Origin: JAKVCB01 sp963578605
GTDB lineage: Bacteria > Planctomycetota > Planctomycetia > Pirellulales > Lacipirellulaceae
DNA length: 50,925 nt
NCBI GenBank assembly: GCA_963578605.1
Contig: CAUZEA010000036.1
Span: 1-50,925 of the forward strand
Reading direction: 5' to 3'
How positions within the stretch are numbered: position 1 is the first letter of the stretch; each line of letters opens with the position of its first letter. Below are positions 33,701 to 41,931 of this stretch, piece after piece. A program made the translations under genes and the position numbers. The notes under the pieces are model-generated. The model worked only from the letters and a program-made list of their open reading frames with translations, had not been told where the DNA came from and did not search any database.

Positions 33701-33860
33701 CCGGGGAAAGCTGCTGGAGATTCCCGCCAGCGGGGGCGCCCAATACGTCGATTTGTGGAATGGGACCCCGATCACCACCAGCACCAAAGGCGACACCACC
33801 TGGCTGGTGGTGGAAATTGGCCCCCGGGATGTTGCTTGCATATCGCAGGCTGGCCGCTAG
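30699..33860 (+). CDS. Large secreted TIM-barrel glycosidase-like protein (DUF6259-like)
   Basis: A 1053-residue protein with a signal peptide (WAITLVALTCSAYG). Residues about 20-165 resemble a carbohydrate-binding sandwich (FLLFDVIVPDPGAVYKISL, GKHSLKIKNIG). A middle beta-rich part follows, then a barrel-like domain with SFRLYRDWVGTWYNPK, GVKILYLDQLGSG (candidate catalytic Asp) and DVVICSEAHPED (candidate Glu). A C-terminal beta domain ends GTFVNRFGTDEKVIWTVFNA. It is distantly related to the three cassette proteins but much longer and has no FGE-like partner. It is likely secreted and acts on a polysaccharide or glycoconjugate; the substrate is unknown. It follows cassette copy C on the same strand. 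Confidence 0.7.
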   Translation: MNDLNRIRWNPGLVGWAITLVALTCSAYGEPTQFIAANLAGQADNWGETPQNGIPCMQTYGPNTFLLFDVIVPDPGAVYKISLGLVKVTNGGCLKVFIDDELQTEIDTFATGNFRTSILVCEKFIAPGKHSLKIKNIGQKSVGGGSHLSVIGFEIVGESGSGKWQVEEKTFNFTPLENQEASGQANLLPTRLPPRLQEAPFPIPPDSKSADIFSHPLVEVNEIPFRIPKVDDVPETGRLLEEQRPLQVDLPDSAREIFLLIWSKIPPIDTDSGPLKAPIAPINQSERFTAEIVYRDGTSDHVIPLNLTSKSYGLDNGLSLYVVHPGPGKVPQQLVFHDKVYKCSFALVALTCNRGRPISPEPGPGEISPWYPVVDKKFPAITRKPESNVQQNSAGVSDGLIAAKFSLQHGLEWNQLGSPLFGEVTLDRSPVFAIKHTDKWIGSDQWKVTGRKASDNGILVDLTYQDEKTDLRAAVNIALTEDGKIKMGLTLVNEGGEPFLGRVQFPILEGLKLGSLEDTWYYFSESLGAAMIHHDEGYVYASHGAGHPHQVDSFFNPRQWYALTLLSNDLEGQFHWYDLGKAEEGGWYRLEYLEEWIQPGASWSFPECMIAISPGDWRESFRLYRDWVGTWYNPKPPAQDWYKRSFLTGTWYVYSGLEGLIAGAQRVRDLFGYCDAVTLSGWHAREHPDNPTHHPDYTSSEPGFFHRQEYSGEYDRDALFPVGGEENFKSFIKKANEAGVPISLYTNPILINENAHRFGAKRHEWGFGYRPVDYGGMMGYVPCLSFQEWVDYVVESEAFLARDLGVKILYLDQLGSGASICNHTDHPHKSPEPHFYGERELTKRIREAIPEDVVICSEAHPEDTRLQFQNSFYQGGLLRYLTRQIQVPMNMTRFAFPDIKCFNNIYGYGLKDNNWERLKFVLFNGDALFMSRGYDPEGFIGKEATQDYRKLFQIEHEHADAFTSSDVEPLVPTLLPGTFVNRFGTDEKVIWTVFNANYRTARGKLLEIPASGGAQYVDLWNGTPITTSTKGDTTWLVVEIGPRDVACISQAGR

Positions 33861-34606
33861 GAAAGACTTTTCCGTGCGGTGCTCCGGGCATCCGGGCAAG
33901 CTCTATAAAGACGACAGAGGGTTCAGCAAGAGCCCCTGTCCCTGCCTGGAAACTGATAGCCATATCTACAGACGATTGAATTCGGGGCGGTACGGTGAGG
34001 TGTGATACCCATGCCCCTGTTGTCAGGCCTTCAACTTGATGAGTTTGGTCTAAGGATGGTTGTGACCGGCGGTGATGATTTTCCAAGCGAGGCAGCAAGG
34101 TTGGCAATCAGGTTGCGCAAAAAGCAACTAGAAGGAATTGGCAATTCAGCGGATGCCAGAATTTGTTACAATTAGAGTGTTCGATCGCATGGGCCCTGCC
34201 AACGGACTGATGTTGTCATCGCATCCACGCTTTTGGTGGCTAAGTCCACGACCAGCGGGTCGGCGACCAACTGCGACTGGTCTGCGCTGAGGCGGCCAAC
34301 AGTTGGCGATGGCAGTCGCGCAATACGGCTACGAGTGCAACAAGGATGGGTAGACGCAGGGGCGGTTAACTTGCTGCAGGATCGACTTAAGTTCCGAAAT
34401 CCAAAACCAAGGCAATTTGAGAATCGGGTGAGGCGTGGCCTCAGGCAAAACCAGAGACTGAAGGTCCAGGACTTTCAAAACCGATGTTCCCCGCTATGCT
34501 TTTGACCCGTGTTCACGTCCATTCTCACCCACCGACGGTGGCAGTGTGTCCGCTGGGCAGGCGCGCACCTTGTGTGGGTTCTGCGGTCTTAAGGGTTCGA
34601 TTTTCG
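33861..34606. other. Intergenic region with one small candidate ORF
   Basis: About 750 bases lie between the TIM-barrel gene and the transporter fusion. The only candidate gene I see is at 34011-34175. No hairpin or repeat stands out. The transporter promoter is expected in its second half. Confidence 0.4.
34011..34175 (+). CDS. Candidate small protein of 54 residues
   Basis: GAGGTG (about 33997-34002) lies 8 nt before ATG 34011, followed by an open frame of 54 codons ending TAG at 34173-34175. The product begins MPLLSGLQLDEFGL and contains a basic helix (ARLAIRLRKKQLE). No homologue is recognised. The good ribosome site is the main support; it may be chance. Confidence 0.3.
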   Translation: MPLLSGLQLDEFGLRMVVTGGDDFPSEAARLAIRLRKKQLEGIGNSADARICYN

Positions 34607-37216
34607 ATGTTCAGTCTCCTGGTGCCATTGTTGTGCCTGCTGGGGTGCAGCACGTCCCTGGCGGACTCCCCCGGACCCGCGGACGACCTGCCGACCATAA
34701 ACCTGCGGGCCTATGGCGTGCCGTCGGGATTTGGGTCGGGGCCAATCGAGGAAGGCAAGCGGGCGGTGATGGACATGTTCCGCAAACGTTTTCCTGACAT
34801 CAATCCGGTCAGTACGACCGGTCTGCAATTGCCTGGTGGCAGGCACCACGACATGTTGCCGTTTATGCAGATTGCCGGTGACATAGCCCCGGATGTGATG
34901 TCTGTCAATTTCCGGCAATCGCAAACCTACATCAGTATGGGTTTGCTCTATCCGCTGGACGATTACGTCGAAGAGTTAGCGGGCGTAACGATCGAAGATG
35001 GTCATCTGCTCAACAACGACGACTACATTGCCGAGCTGAAGAAAGGTGCCAATTGGGCGCGCATTGAAGACCGGGTACCGAGGCAGTGCTGGGAAGTTAT
35101 GCGCCGCATGGGTCGTGAGGGGGATGGGTACCACACGTACGCGTTTCCGATTGGCCCGGTTGCACTCGGCTTGAAGTATGATCGGGCGCTATTCTCGGAA
35201 CACGCCGACGAAGGGGTTGAGTTGCGCCCGCCGCGAGACTGGGAAGAAATGCTGGCTTGGGCAAAAATCTTCACCGATCCGGAACGGGGCCACTACGGCA
35301 TAGAAATAGCGGCGATGGAACCGGCATTTGTGTTTGTGAACTTCCTCTACGGAGCGGGAGGAGATGTGGTCAAGCGGGTAGCCCCCGACGAGGTCGAGTA
35401 CTTTCGAGACAAGAAAAATCTGGCCAACGTACAGGCCGGCGACTGGGTCTGCGTGTTCGATACGCCGGAAGCGATCGAGGCGGCCCACTTCTGGGCGCGG
35501 CTAAGTCACGAGAAGGTAATCCGGGATGGAAAGCTGGTCTGTCGAGGTGTGTATCAAACCTCGAACGAGGGGGGTGGAGATACCGTCCATTTCGGCATGA
35601 GTTTCAGATACCTGGAGGATCGCTTTCTGGGGAAAGCCGTGGACCAGACCTTTGGTTTCGGTCCTTTGCCGGCGGGGCCAACAGGGTTGCAGCGGAGCCA
35701 GTTCAATGCGCGGATGGTGGGGATCTTTGCCGGACTGAAAAACGACGATCGGCGCCGCGATGCGGCATGGCAGTACATCCAGTTTTTCGATGGCCCCGAG
35801 GCACGCAAGGTTCGCGTGGAGAAACTGGTGGAAGCGGGCCTGGGTACTCTCATACCGAGCAAGCTCCTGATGAGCCACAATCAGGATGGTCGCTACGACA
35901 GTGTCATCCGTCGCATCTCACCCGACCTGGAGCGGACTCACCAAATTGCTGCTTCCGGCGGCGTTCCCGAGCCGTACGGTAAGAACTGCCAGTACGTCTA
36001 CGACGAGATGCGTTTTCCCTTGATGGCGATTGCCAGCAACCAGGAAATTCGCGCCGCCATTGACGCAGGAGATAAGACGCGTGCCAAGGCAATCATCAAG
36101 GGGATCATGGAACGTGGCACCAAGCGGATTAATGAGAAGATGCTGGGCAACCTGTCACCTCAACAGGCCAGGCATCGTAACATCATCGCGTGGATTGTGA
36201 TTGCGATCGTGTTGGTCAGCTTTGCGATTGTAATGCGGATGGTGTTCAAGGCCTTCACACCAGAGCACCATCGGGAACTGGCTGGTTGGCAGTTCGGTAA
36301 ATATTGGAAGGCCTACCTGCTGGCCGCACCAGCCTTGCTGTTGATTGGGATCTGGATGTACTGGCCGATGCTCAAGGGTACGGTTATTGCGTTTCAGGAC
36401 TACAGCGTCATGGGCGATAGCCAGTGGAGTGGGACCGAAAACTTCTCCGCCGTGTTGTTCGACAGGGAGTTTTGGATGTCGTTGTGGGTCTCGATCCTGT
36501 ACGCACTGCTGTTCATGATTTTTGGATTCTGCACGCCCATTATCCTGGCGTTTTTGCTGAGCGAAGTGCCACGCGGAAAAACCTTCTTTCGCACAATCTA
36601 TTATCTGCCTGCTGTGCTCAGCGGGCTGGTCGTTATCATTATGTGGAAGAACTTTTACACCCCCGACGGGATGGTGAACCAGGTGCTCAACGGCGTGGTG
36701 TGGGCACTTAATCTGCTGCCCGGGATTCATTTCGGTTTCTTCCGCGAGGATTGGCTCTCGAACCCGACGTGGGCATTGTTCTTCTGCCTGATCCCCACGA
36801 TTTGGGCCGGCATGGGGCCGGGATGTTTGATTTACATGGCAGCGCTGAAGACCATTCCCGAGGAACTCTACGAAGCAGCCGACATCGACGGGGCGGGGAT
36901 CCGCCAGAAAATCTTCTCCATTTCGATACCGATGATCAAAATCCTGGTGATGATCAACTTTACCGGCGCAATGATCGGTGCGATCCGCGGCTCGGGAGGT
37001 TACATCCTGGCCATGACCGGCGGGGGGCCTTACACCGAGACGGGAGGAGCAACCGAGGTGATCGGTCTCAGGCTGTTCTACACCACGTTTGGGCACCTGA
37101 AGTTTGGCGAGGGTGCGGCGATGGCGTGGATTATTGGCGCACTGCTGATCGGCTTTACCGTCTTTCAGCTCAAACGCCTTAGCAATGTTGAGTTCCGTGT
37201 CGCGGAAACCGATTGA
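34607..37216 (+). CDS. Fused sugar-type ABC binding protein and MalF-like permease
   Basis: This 869-residue protein joins two ABC importer parts. Residues 1-~515: a lipoprotein signal (LLVPLLCLLGC) and an extracellular solute-binding protein type 1 domain (PFMQIAGDIAPDVMSVNFRQ; GLKYDRALF; FGFGPLPAGPTG). A membrane segment at about 525-545 (IAWIVIAIVLVSFAIVMRMV) links to a MalF/UgpA-type permease (about 565-869) with the EAA loop EELYEAADIDGAGIRQ, which docks the ATPase. In typical systems these are separate proteins. The fusion tethers the receptor to its channel. ATG 34607 is preferred because it starts the lipoprotein signal and follows AAGGG. The partner permease starts 1 nt after the stop. 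No ATPase gene is in the window. Confidence 0.85.
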   Translation: MFSLLVPLLCLLGCSTSLADSPGPADDLPTINLRAYGVPSGFGSGPIEEGKRAVMDMFRKRFPDINPVSTTGLQLPGGRHHDMLPFMQIAGDIAPDVMSVNFRQSQTYISMGLLYPLDDYVEELAGVTIEDGHLLNNDDYIAELKKGANWARIEDRVPRQCWEVMRRMGREGDGYHTYAFPIGPVALGLKYDRALFSEHADEGVELRPPRDWEEMLAWAKIFTDPERGHYGIEIAAMEPAFVFVNFLYGAGGDVVKRVAPDEVEYFRDKKNLANVQAGDWVCVFDTPEAIEAAHFWARLSHEKVIRDGKLVCRGVYQTSNEGGGDTVHFGMSFRYLEDRFLGKAVDQTFGFGPLPAGPTGLQRSQFNARMVGIFAGLKNDDRRRDAAWQYIQFFDGPEARKVRVEKLVEAGLGTLIPSKLLMSHNQDGRYDSVIRRISPDLERTHQIAASGGVPEPYGKNCQYVYDEMRFPLMAIASNQEIRAAIDAGDKTRAKAIIKGIMERGTKRINEKMLGNLSPQQARHRNIIAWIVIAIVLVSFAIVMRMVFKAFTPEHHRELAGWQFGKYWKAYLLAAPALLLIGIWMYWPMLKGTVIAFQDYSVMGDSQWSGTENFSAVLFDREFWMSLWVSILYALLFMIFGFCTPIILAFLLSEVPRGKTFFRTIYYLPAVLSGLVVIIMWKNFYTPDGMVNQVLNGVVWALNLLPGIHFGFFREDWLSNPTWALFFCLIPTIWAGMGPGCLIYMAALKTIPEELYEAADIDGAGIRQKIFSISIPMIKILVMINFTGAMIGAIRGSGGYILAMTGGGPYTETGGATEVIGLRLFYTTFGHLKFGEGAAMAWIIGALLIGFTVFQLKRLSNVEFRVAETD

Positions 37217-37217
37217 T

Positions 37218-39221
37218 ATGCCGGTAATTAGTAAGATTGGACAGAAAGACTCGCGCGTCGCGGGTGTGGTCTTGTTGATCTACGCCGTGCTGGTGATCGG
37301 GTCGGTCAGCATGATCTACCCGTTGATGCTGATGCTTGCCGGGTCGGTTAAGAGCAAGGCCGACTTCTACCAGATAGCGCCGATTCCGCGTTACTTCTTC
37401 GACGACGACGTCCTGTGGGCCAAGTACGTTGAGTCGAAGTACACCGATCAATTCGAGGCAGAAAAGGCCCAGTTCAAGCCGATTGGGTATTGGCACAAAA
37501 TCCGTCCGCCGGTGATCGATCCCCAGCAGGAAGAACGCGCACAGCAGTTTATGGCCTTCCGGACCGAGACCGACTGGTCGCTGGACTGGTATCGGTGCGG
37601 GCACCTGTTGTTGGGGCAGAATGAGCGAAAGTGTCTCCAACTCTTGCGAGAACGGTACGGAGACGTCGTTGCCTACTCCGACGCGGTAGGGGTCCGTTAC
37701 AAGAGTTGGTCACAAGTCCAGACTCCGCAAACCCCTTTCGAAGCAAGGTATTACTTGTTTCCGCAGGGCATCATCTATTCACTCTTGGACGAGGTCAAAC
37801 AGTCCGCCCCAGAGGCGGACCGCTTCGTGGTGAACCTGGACGGTGTGTTCTGGAACAGTTACCTCAGGCCACGTTGGGCAACGATCGAGAAATACAATGA
37901 AACCCATGGCACGGACTACGACAATTACCAGCAAGTGTTGCTGAGTCGCAGGGCCCCGAAGTCGGGCCAGGCACGTGATGACTGGGAAGACTATGTCCGT
38001 AACGAATTGAACCTGGTCTATATTCGCATCGATCCTGCCCAGGAATCTGCTTTCAGGGATTTTCTGGACGCGCGCTACGCGGGAGACATTGGCGAACTTA
38101 ACCGGCAGTGGAAAACCACGTACGCGAGTTTCGATGAGATACCGTTGATGAAGAGGGTCCGTGGTACGCCGCGCGTCTATTTGGATTACGCCAATTTTGT
38201 TACCAACAAAAAACAATGCCCGCTTGAGTCGCTTTCGGTTTACGGAGTGCGCCAAGGTTTCGAAGAATTCCTTGCCAGCAAAAGAGGAGTTCCGGTAAGC
38301 CAGGTGCCCCACCAGGCGCTACCGATCGTTGCGGTGGACCGAGCCGATTTCGCACAGCAAACCGGTGCCTTGCGGTCGGAGTTCATCAAACGCAACTACA
38401 TCAAGGTACTCGACTATATCCTGCTGCATGGCAATGGCGTCCGCAACACGATCATTTACTGCGGACTGATGATCCTGGTCACACTCCTGGTCAATCCCCT
38501 GGCCGCCTATGCGCTAAGTCGCTACAAGCCGCCAAGCAGCTACAAGATGCTGTTGTTTTGCATGCTGACAATGGCCTTTCCGGCCGAGGTGACGATGATT
38601 CCCGCATTTTTGCTGTTGAAGCGGTTTCCGTTGGTTGGGCTGATGGTGGCGGTGTTCGTGGGCTTTTCGGCAGCCTGGTTGGTGGGCCGGTTACGTCCTG
38701 GGTTAGGCGAGGCGACCCGGGGAATCCTGGGGGGGCTTGTTGGGATCGTGGTTGGTTTCTACATGATGCCTCGACTCTTTGGCGAAGGTAGCGCCCATGT
38801 GAGCCTGCTGAACACTTTTTGGGCGTTGGTTCTTCCGGCCGCCGCCAACGGGTTTAGTATCTTCCTGCTGAAGGGTTTTTTCGATTCCTTGCCGCGAGAA
38901 CTTTACGAGGCGGCCGACATCGACGGCGCCGGCGAGTGGACCAAGTTCTGGACAATTACGATGAGCCTTTCCAAGCCGATTTTGGCCGTGCTTGCCCTGG
39001 CCGCGTTCACCGCTGCATACAGCGAGTTCATGATGGCGCTGGTTATCATTCCCGACCCGGAAATGTGGACCCTCATGGTGTGGCTGTTTCAGCTTCAGAG
39101 CGTGGCCGAACCGTATGTTGTCAACGCCAGTATTGTGATTGCAGCAATCCCGACTTTTCTGATCTTCTTGTTCTGCCAGAACATCATCATGAGGGGGATT
39201 GCGGTTCCGGTGGAGAAGTAA
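37218..39221 (+). CDS. MalG-like ABC permease with large extracytoplasmic insertion
   Basis: This 667-residue protein is more than twice the usual ~280. The first membrane segment (VVLLIYAVLVIGSVSMIYPL) is followed by an insertion of about 355 residues (about 45-400), then the usual MalG-type helices from NTIIYCGLMILVTLLVNPLA to the end, with the EAA loop RELYEAADIDGAGEWTKF near residue 560. The insertion contains repeated segments of the form F-x-x-F-L-x-x-R-Y-x-x-x-x-x-x-L-N-x-x-W, seen clearly at FRDFLDARYAGDIGELNRQW (about 279) and more weakly at about 139, 213 and 348. These resemble helix-hairpin segments of GH42-type beta-galactosidases. ATG 37218 is 1 nt after the fusion gene. The insertion probably faces outside and may contact the tethered binding protein. 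Confidence 0.85.
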   Translation: MPVISKIGQKDSRVAGVVLLIYAVLVIGSVSMIYPLMLMLAGSVKSKADFYQIAPIPRYFFDDDVLWAKYVESKYTDQFEAEKAQFKPIGYWHKIRPPVIDPQQEERAQQFMAFRTETDWSLDWYRCGHLLLGQNERKCLQLLRERYGDVVAYSDAVGVRYKSWSQVQTPQTPFEARYYLFPQGIIYSLLDEVKQSAPEADRFVVNLDGVFWNSYLRPRWATIEKYNETHGTDYDNYQQVLLSRRAPKSGQARDDWEDYVRNELNLVYIRIDPAQESAFRDFLDARYAGDIGELNRQWKTTYASFDEIPLMKRVRGTPRVYLDYANFVTNKKQCPLESLSVYGVRQGFEEFLASKRGVPVSQVPHQALPIVAVDRADFAQQTGALRSEFIKRNYIKVLDYILLHGNGVRNTIIYCGLMILVTLLVNPLAAYALSRYKPPSSYKMLLFCMLTMAFPAEVTMIPAFLLLKRFPLVGLMVAVFVGFSAAWLVGRLRPGLGEATRGILGGLVGIVVGFYMMPRLFGEGSAHVSLLNTFWALVLPAAANGFSIFLLKGFFDSLPRELYEAADIDGAGEWTKFWTITMSLSKPILAVLALAAFTAAYSEFMMALVIIPDPEMWTLMVWLFQLQSVAEPYVVNASIVIAAIPTFLIFLFCQNIIMRGIAVPVEK

Positions 39222-40107
39222 CCCAGAAGGGCTGCGTCCAGGCAAACTTTTCACCGGTGCCCCAACACTCAAACCGAACATAGCCCGCGTCGGCTGGGAC
39301 CTCGACTTCAATGTGCGGTCCATCGGCTACTTTTAGGCGCTGGCCGTGCTGCGTGATCGCCACAACCCGCTGGGCATCGGCGGTCTCTATCTGCACGTGC
39401 GCATCCTCGATCCGAATGCCGGTGATCGCTACGCCCGTCGACGCGTAAAAACGGCCCTGATGCAGTGCATCGACAATTCCCGCAGGGGTTCGCTCTGCGG
39501 CCCACACAACATTCCAGCCGAGTTCGACGTCCCCGGTTGTCGCGTGGCTGTCATCATTGGCAAAGCCCCACAGCTTTCGCCCTTCCGACAGCAACAGGTC
39601 CCACTTGTTGGTTGCGTAGGGGCTGCCGTTGAGTCGACCAATCACCCCGTTGTAGATTTCCAGACCGCAGAACCCGTTCCACTTTCGCAGGTTCTCGAGC
39701 GAGCAGTGGTTGAAGTCGGCCTCTCCGCGGGGATACGACCAGTTTGGGTGGCATGCAACCACGATGCCGTCGCCCTGTTGGGAAACCGCGTCGAGGCATT
39801 GCTGCCGGTCGGCGTGCGGATCGACGCGCCGCTTGGCGGCAATGTGCAGCATGTGCGGACCGTTCGCAGTGATTTCGTTACCCGGAATCAAGACCAAATC
39901 GCCCTGGGCGACCTCGCGCAGCTCTTCATCAGAAGTGAAAACGTCGTGATCCGACAGCATGAGAAAATCGTATCCCCGGCGGACATAATCGGCGACGACC
40001 TCCGGCCGCGACCGGTCGCCGTCGCTGTGGGTCGTGTGGGCGTGCAGGTTGCCCCGCAAGGGTTGGGTCTGGTCAATATTGGCGTAGGGGTGCTCAAGGG
40101 TTAGCAT
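39187..40107 (-). CDS. PHP-domain metal-dependent phosphoesterase-like protein
   Basis: This 306-residue protein has the PHP signature: GNLHAHTTHSDG, a second set LSDHDVF, PGNEIT, ACHPNW and NDDSHA, which together hold three metal ions. PHP proteins hydrolyse phosphoesters or act in related roles. No polymerase domain is present. The start ATG 40107 has an AGAGG ribosome sequence; an upstream frame to 40242 lacks support. Its 3' end overlaps the 3' end of the permease gene by 35 bases, tail to tail. It probably acts in the cytoplasm. The C-terminal ~90 residues (VRFECWGTGEKFAW) are beta-rich and may be a separate domain. Confidence 0.8.
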   Translation of the reverse strand: MLTLEHPYANIDQTQPLRGNLHAHTTHSDGDRSRPEVVADYVRRGYDFLMLSDHDVFTSDEELREVAQGDLVLIPGNEITANGPHMLHIAAKRRVDPHADRQQCLDAVSQQGDGIVVACHPNWSYPRGEADFNHCSLENLRKWNGFCGLEIYNGVIGRLNGSPYATNKWDLLLSEGRKLWGFANDDSHATTGDVELGWNVVWAAERTPAGIVDALHQGRFYASTGVAITGIRIEDAHVQIETADAQRVVAITQHGQRLKVADGPHIEVEVPADAGYVRFECWGTGEKFAWTQPFWVTSPPEPQSPS

Positions 40108-40268
40108 CTGCGTGGAACCTCTGCTGTGGTTAGAACGCGAATCGATTCGAAGGGAGCGAGGATTATAGCGGATTGGTTTTGCTTCCCATAGCGGAGCCGG
40201 TTTGCCTGGCGAGCCGTGGGGTTTTGCAGATGGGCCAAGCACCCTACGCGCCGCGACTTATTGGTAGA

Positions 40269-41519
40269 CTATTCGAGAAACCAACTCGCCGGGATGATGC
40301 GCTGTTTGACGCCACTCTTGTTGCCGAAGATGCCCATGCCATAGTCGTAGACGACCAGCACGTTGCCGTCGTCGAGCACCAACGCATTGGGGTAGCCGAC
40401 ACGAAGTACGCTGGGTGCACGATGGTACCGCTCGGCGTGGGAGGGCTGGTAGTAGCCGTAGTCTTCCCACTGTTCGATCACTTCATAGCGATCGGCCGGC
40501 GGAGGGGTGACCACCGTCGTGTCGTCCAGCGACTCGAGGTTCTTGAAATTCTCCCAGGTTTGTCCTTCATCACGCGAGACCGCACATGTCAGTCGATGGC
40601 GATGATAGCCCGAGAGGATTTCCTGCCGGGAGACCTGTGTCCAGAGGGTTAAAAGTTCACCGCCGGGCAGGCGTTTCAGGTAATGGGGTGTGTAGCCAGC
40701 CGCGTACGGTAGCGGCTCGGGGCGCGACCAGCAGATGCCACCGTCTTCCGACCAGCATCGGTAACCGCGGCCAAGCTGACAGCGCAGGTGCATGAGCAGG
40801 CGGCCGTCTTTCAGTTCAATCACTGCCGGTTCTTCCAGGTCGTACGCCGCGCGGTAGTGGCTGACGAAAAGTTCGCTGAGGGATTGGGTCCAGGTCAGGC
40901 CTTGGTCATCAGATACGTAGACGTATGCATACGACACGCTCGGCGAGATCATGGTCTCGGCCTGGCCGGTTGGATCGTAGCTGATCCACTTGAACACCGG
41001 CACGACGATGCGCCCCGTGCTCATCACGATCGCATGGCCGGTGCAGCAGATGCCGAAGCGCGGCTCGATAACGGAGACGTCAGACCATGTTTGCCCATTG
41101 TCCGAACTGGTGGCGAATACCGTGCCGCCATCACGACCGACGCGACCCTTGGGTACGTTGCGTGTTGCATAGACCATGCCCAACTTTCCCGAAGCCAGCT
41201 TCAGAACCGTGATGTGATGACAGTCGGCGGCTTTGCCATCGGCGTTGTTTTTATGCCAGGGCTCGCTCCAGGTTTGACCGTTGTCGGTCGAACGTTTGAA
41301 TCGCGTGCAGGCGAAATGCTCGGACACATCGCCTTCGACCACCGCATCAAAAACGCTAAACAGGATGGTTCCATCGTCACACTGACATAGCATGCCTTCC
41401 ATCGCCCCAGGATTTTCCCGCGGCTCATCGGCGTAGCTGAACGGGAATTGATCCACGTCCAGCGGCTTGCCGCTGCCGGCTGAATGTTCGTTTTTACGCA
41501 GTTCCGTATCGACAACCAT
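40269..41519 (-). CDS. Sialidase-like Asp-box (BNR) protein
   Basis: This 416-residue protein contains five Asp-boxes of the form S-x-D-x-G-x-T-W: STDNGQTWSE, SSDNGQTWSD, SDDQGLTWTQ, SEDGGICWSR (last one altered) and SRDEGQTWEN, marking a six-bladed sialidase-type propeller. Such planctomycete proteins are annotated as exo-alpha-sialidase or BNR-repeat proteins; many lack sialidase activity and may process other glycans. No signal peptide is visible, suggesting a cytoplasmic site. A strong ribosome site AAGGAGT (41527-41533) precedes ATG 41519. It is 161 bases from the PHP gene on the same strand. Catalytic residues cannot be judged by eye alone. Confidence 0.85.
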   Translation of the reverse strand: MVVDTELRKNEHSAGSGKPLDVDQFPFSYADEPRENPGAMEGMLCQCDDGTILFSVFDAVVEGDVSEHFACTRFKRSTDNGQTWSEPWHKNNADGKAADCHHITVLKLASGKLGMVYATRNVPKGRVGRDGGTVFATSSDNGQTWSDVSVIEPRFGICCTGHAIVMSTGRIVVPVFKWISYDPTGQAETMISPSVSYAYVYVSDDQGLTWTQSLSELFVSHYRAAYDLEEPAVIELKDGRLLMHLRCQLGRGYRCWSEDGGICWSRPEPLPYAAGYTPHYLKRLPGGELLTLWTQVSRQEILSGYHRHRLTCAVSRDEGQTWENFKNLESLDDTTVVTPPPADRYEVIEQWEDYGYYQPSHAERYHRAPSVLRVGYPNALVLDDGNVLVVYDYGMGIFGNKSGVKQRIIPASWFLE

Positions 41520-41820
41520 CGTTTACTCCTTACATATGCGGTGCACAAAATAGCCGCGCGTTGCTGTTGGGGATTATAAAATTTGTGACGTGTCGGACCA
41601 TTGGCAGTTGTAGATGGCCCGTTTTGGGGTGAAGGTTTCGAATCCAAATTGCGCATTACACGGAATTTCGCCGTCGGCGGGCCTACGGTCCCGACCCGGG
41701 CCGAGGCGCAGCCACGTCAAGGGCCAGCCGCGATGGACACGCGACTGGGCATCCGGGAGCGCCCCTTCGGTCGTAGAATCTATAAGTTCCGATAGTTTGC
41801 CAATGATATGACCGGGTGTA

Positions 41821-41861
41821 TAACGGTGTGCCGTTAAAAAGCTCTGTCGTTAAAACTAACG
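41821..41861. promoter_or_regulatory. Two related dyads, TAACGG-4-CCGTTA and CGTTA-4-TAACG
   Basis: TAACGGTGTGCCGTTA (41821-41836) is a perfect 6-bp dyad with a 4-base centre. CGTTAAAACTAACG (41848-41861) is a 5-bp dyad also with a 4-base centre. The arms share the TAACG motif in opposite order, suggesting related protein-binding sites. Confidence 0.45.
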
Positions 41862-41879
41862 AATGAGCCTTCGCTCTCC

Positions 41880-41931
41880 TAAACTGGGTCATTATCACCC
41901 ATATCTAAAGTGGGTTGTTATCACCCAAATT
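41880..41931. promoter_or_regulatory. 26-bp tandem pair, each with a TGGGT-7-ACCCA dyad
   Basis: Units 41880-41905 and 41906-41931 match at about 21 of 26 bases. Each holds TGGGT and ACCCA separated by 7 bases, both units sharing the TTATCACCCA right half. Spacing of 26 bp between centres places both on nearly the same DNA face. They lie between the sialidase-like gene and the PEP-CTERM genes. Confidence 0.5.

Noticed and set aside
36155..37096. 313-codon frame on the minus strand
   Set aside because: It is antisense to the permease half of the fusion gene, which has EAA and membrane segments.
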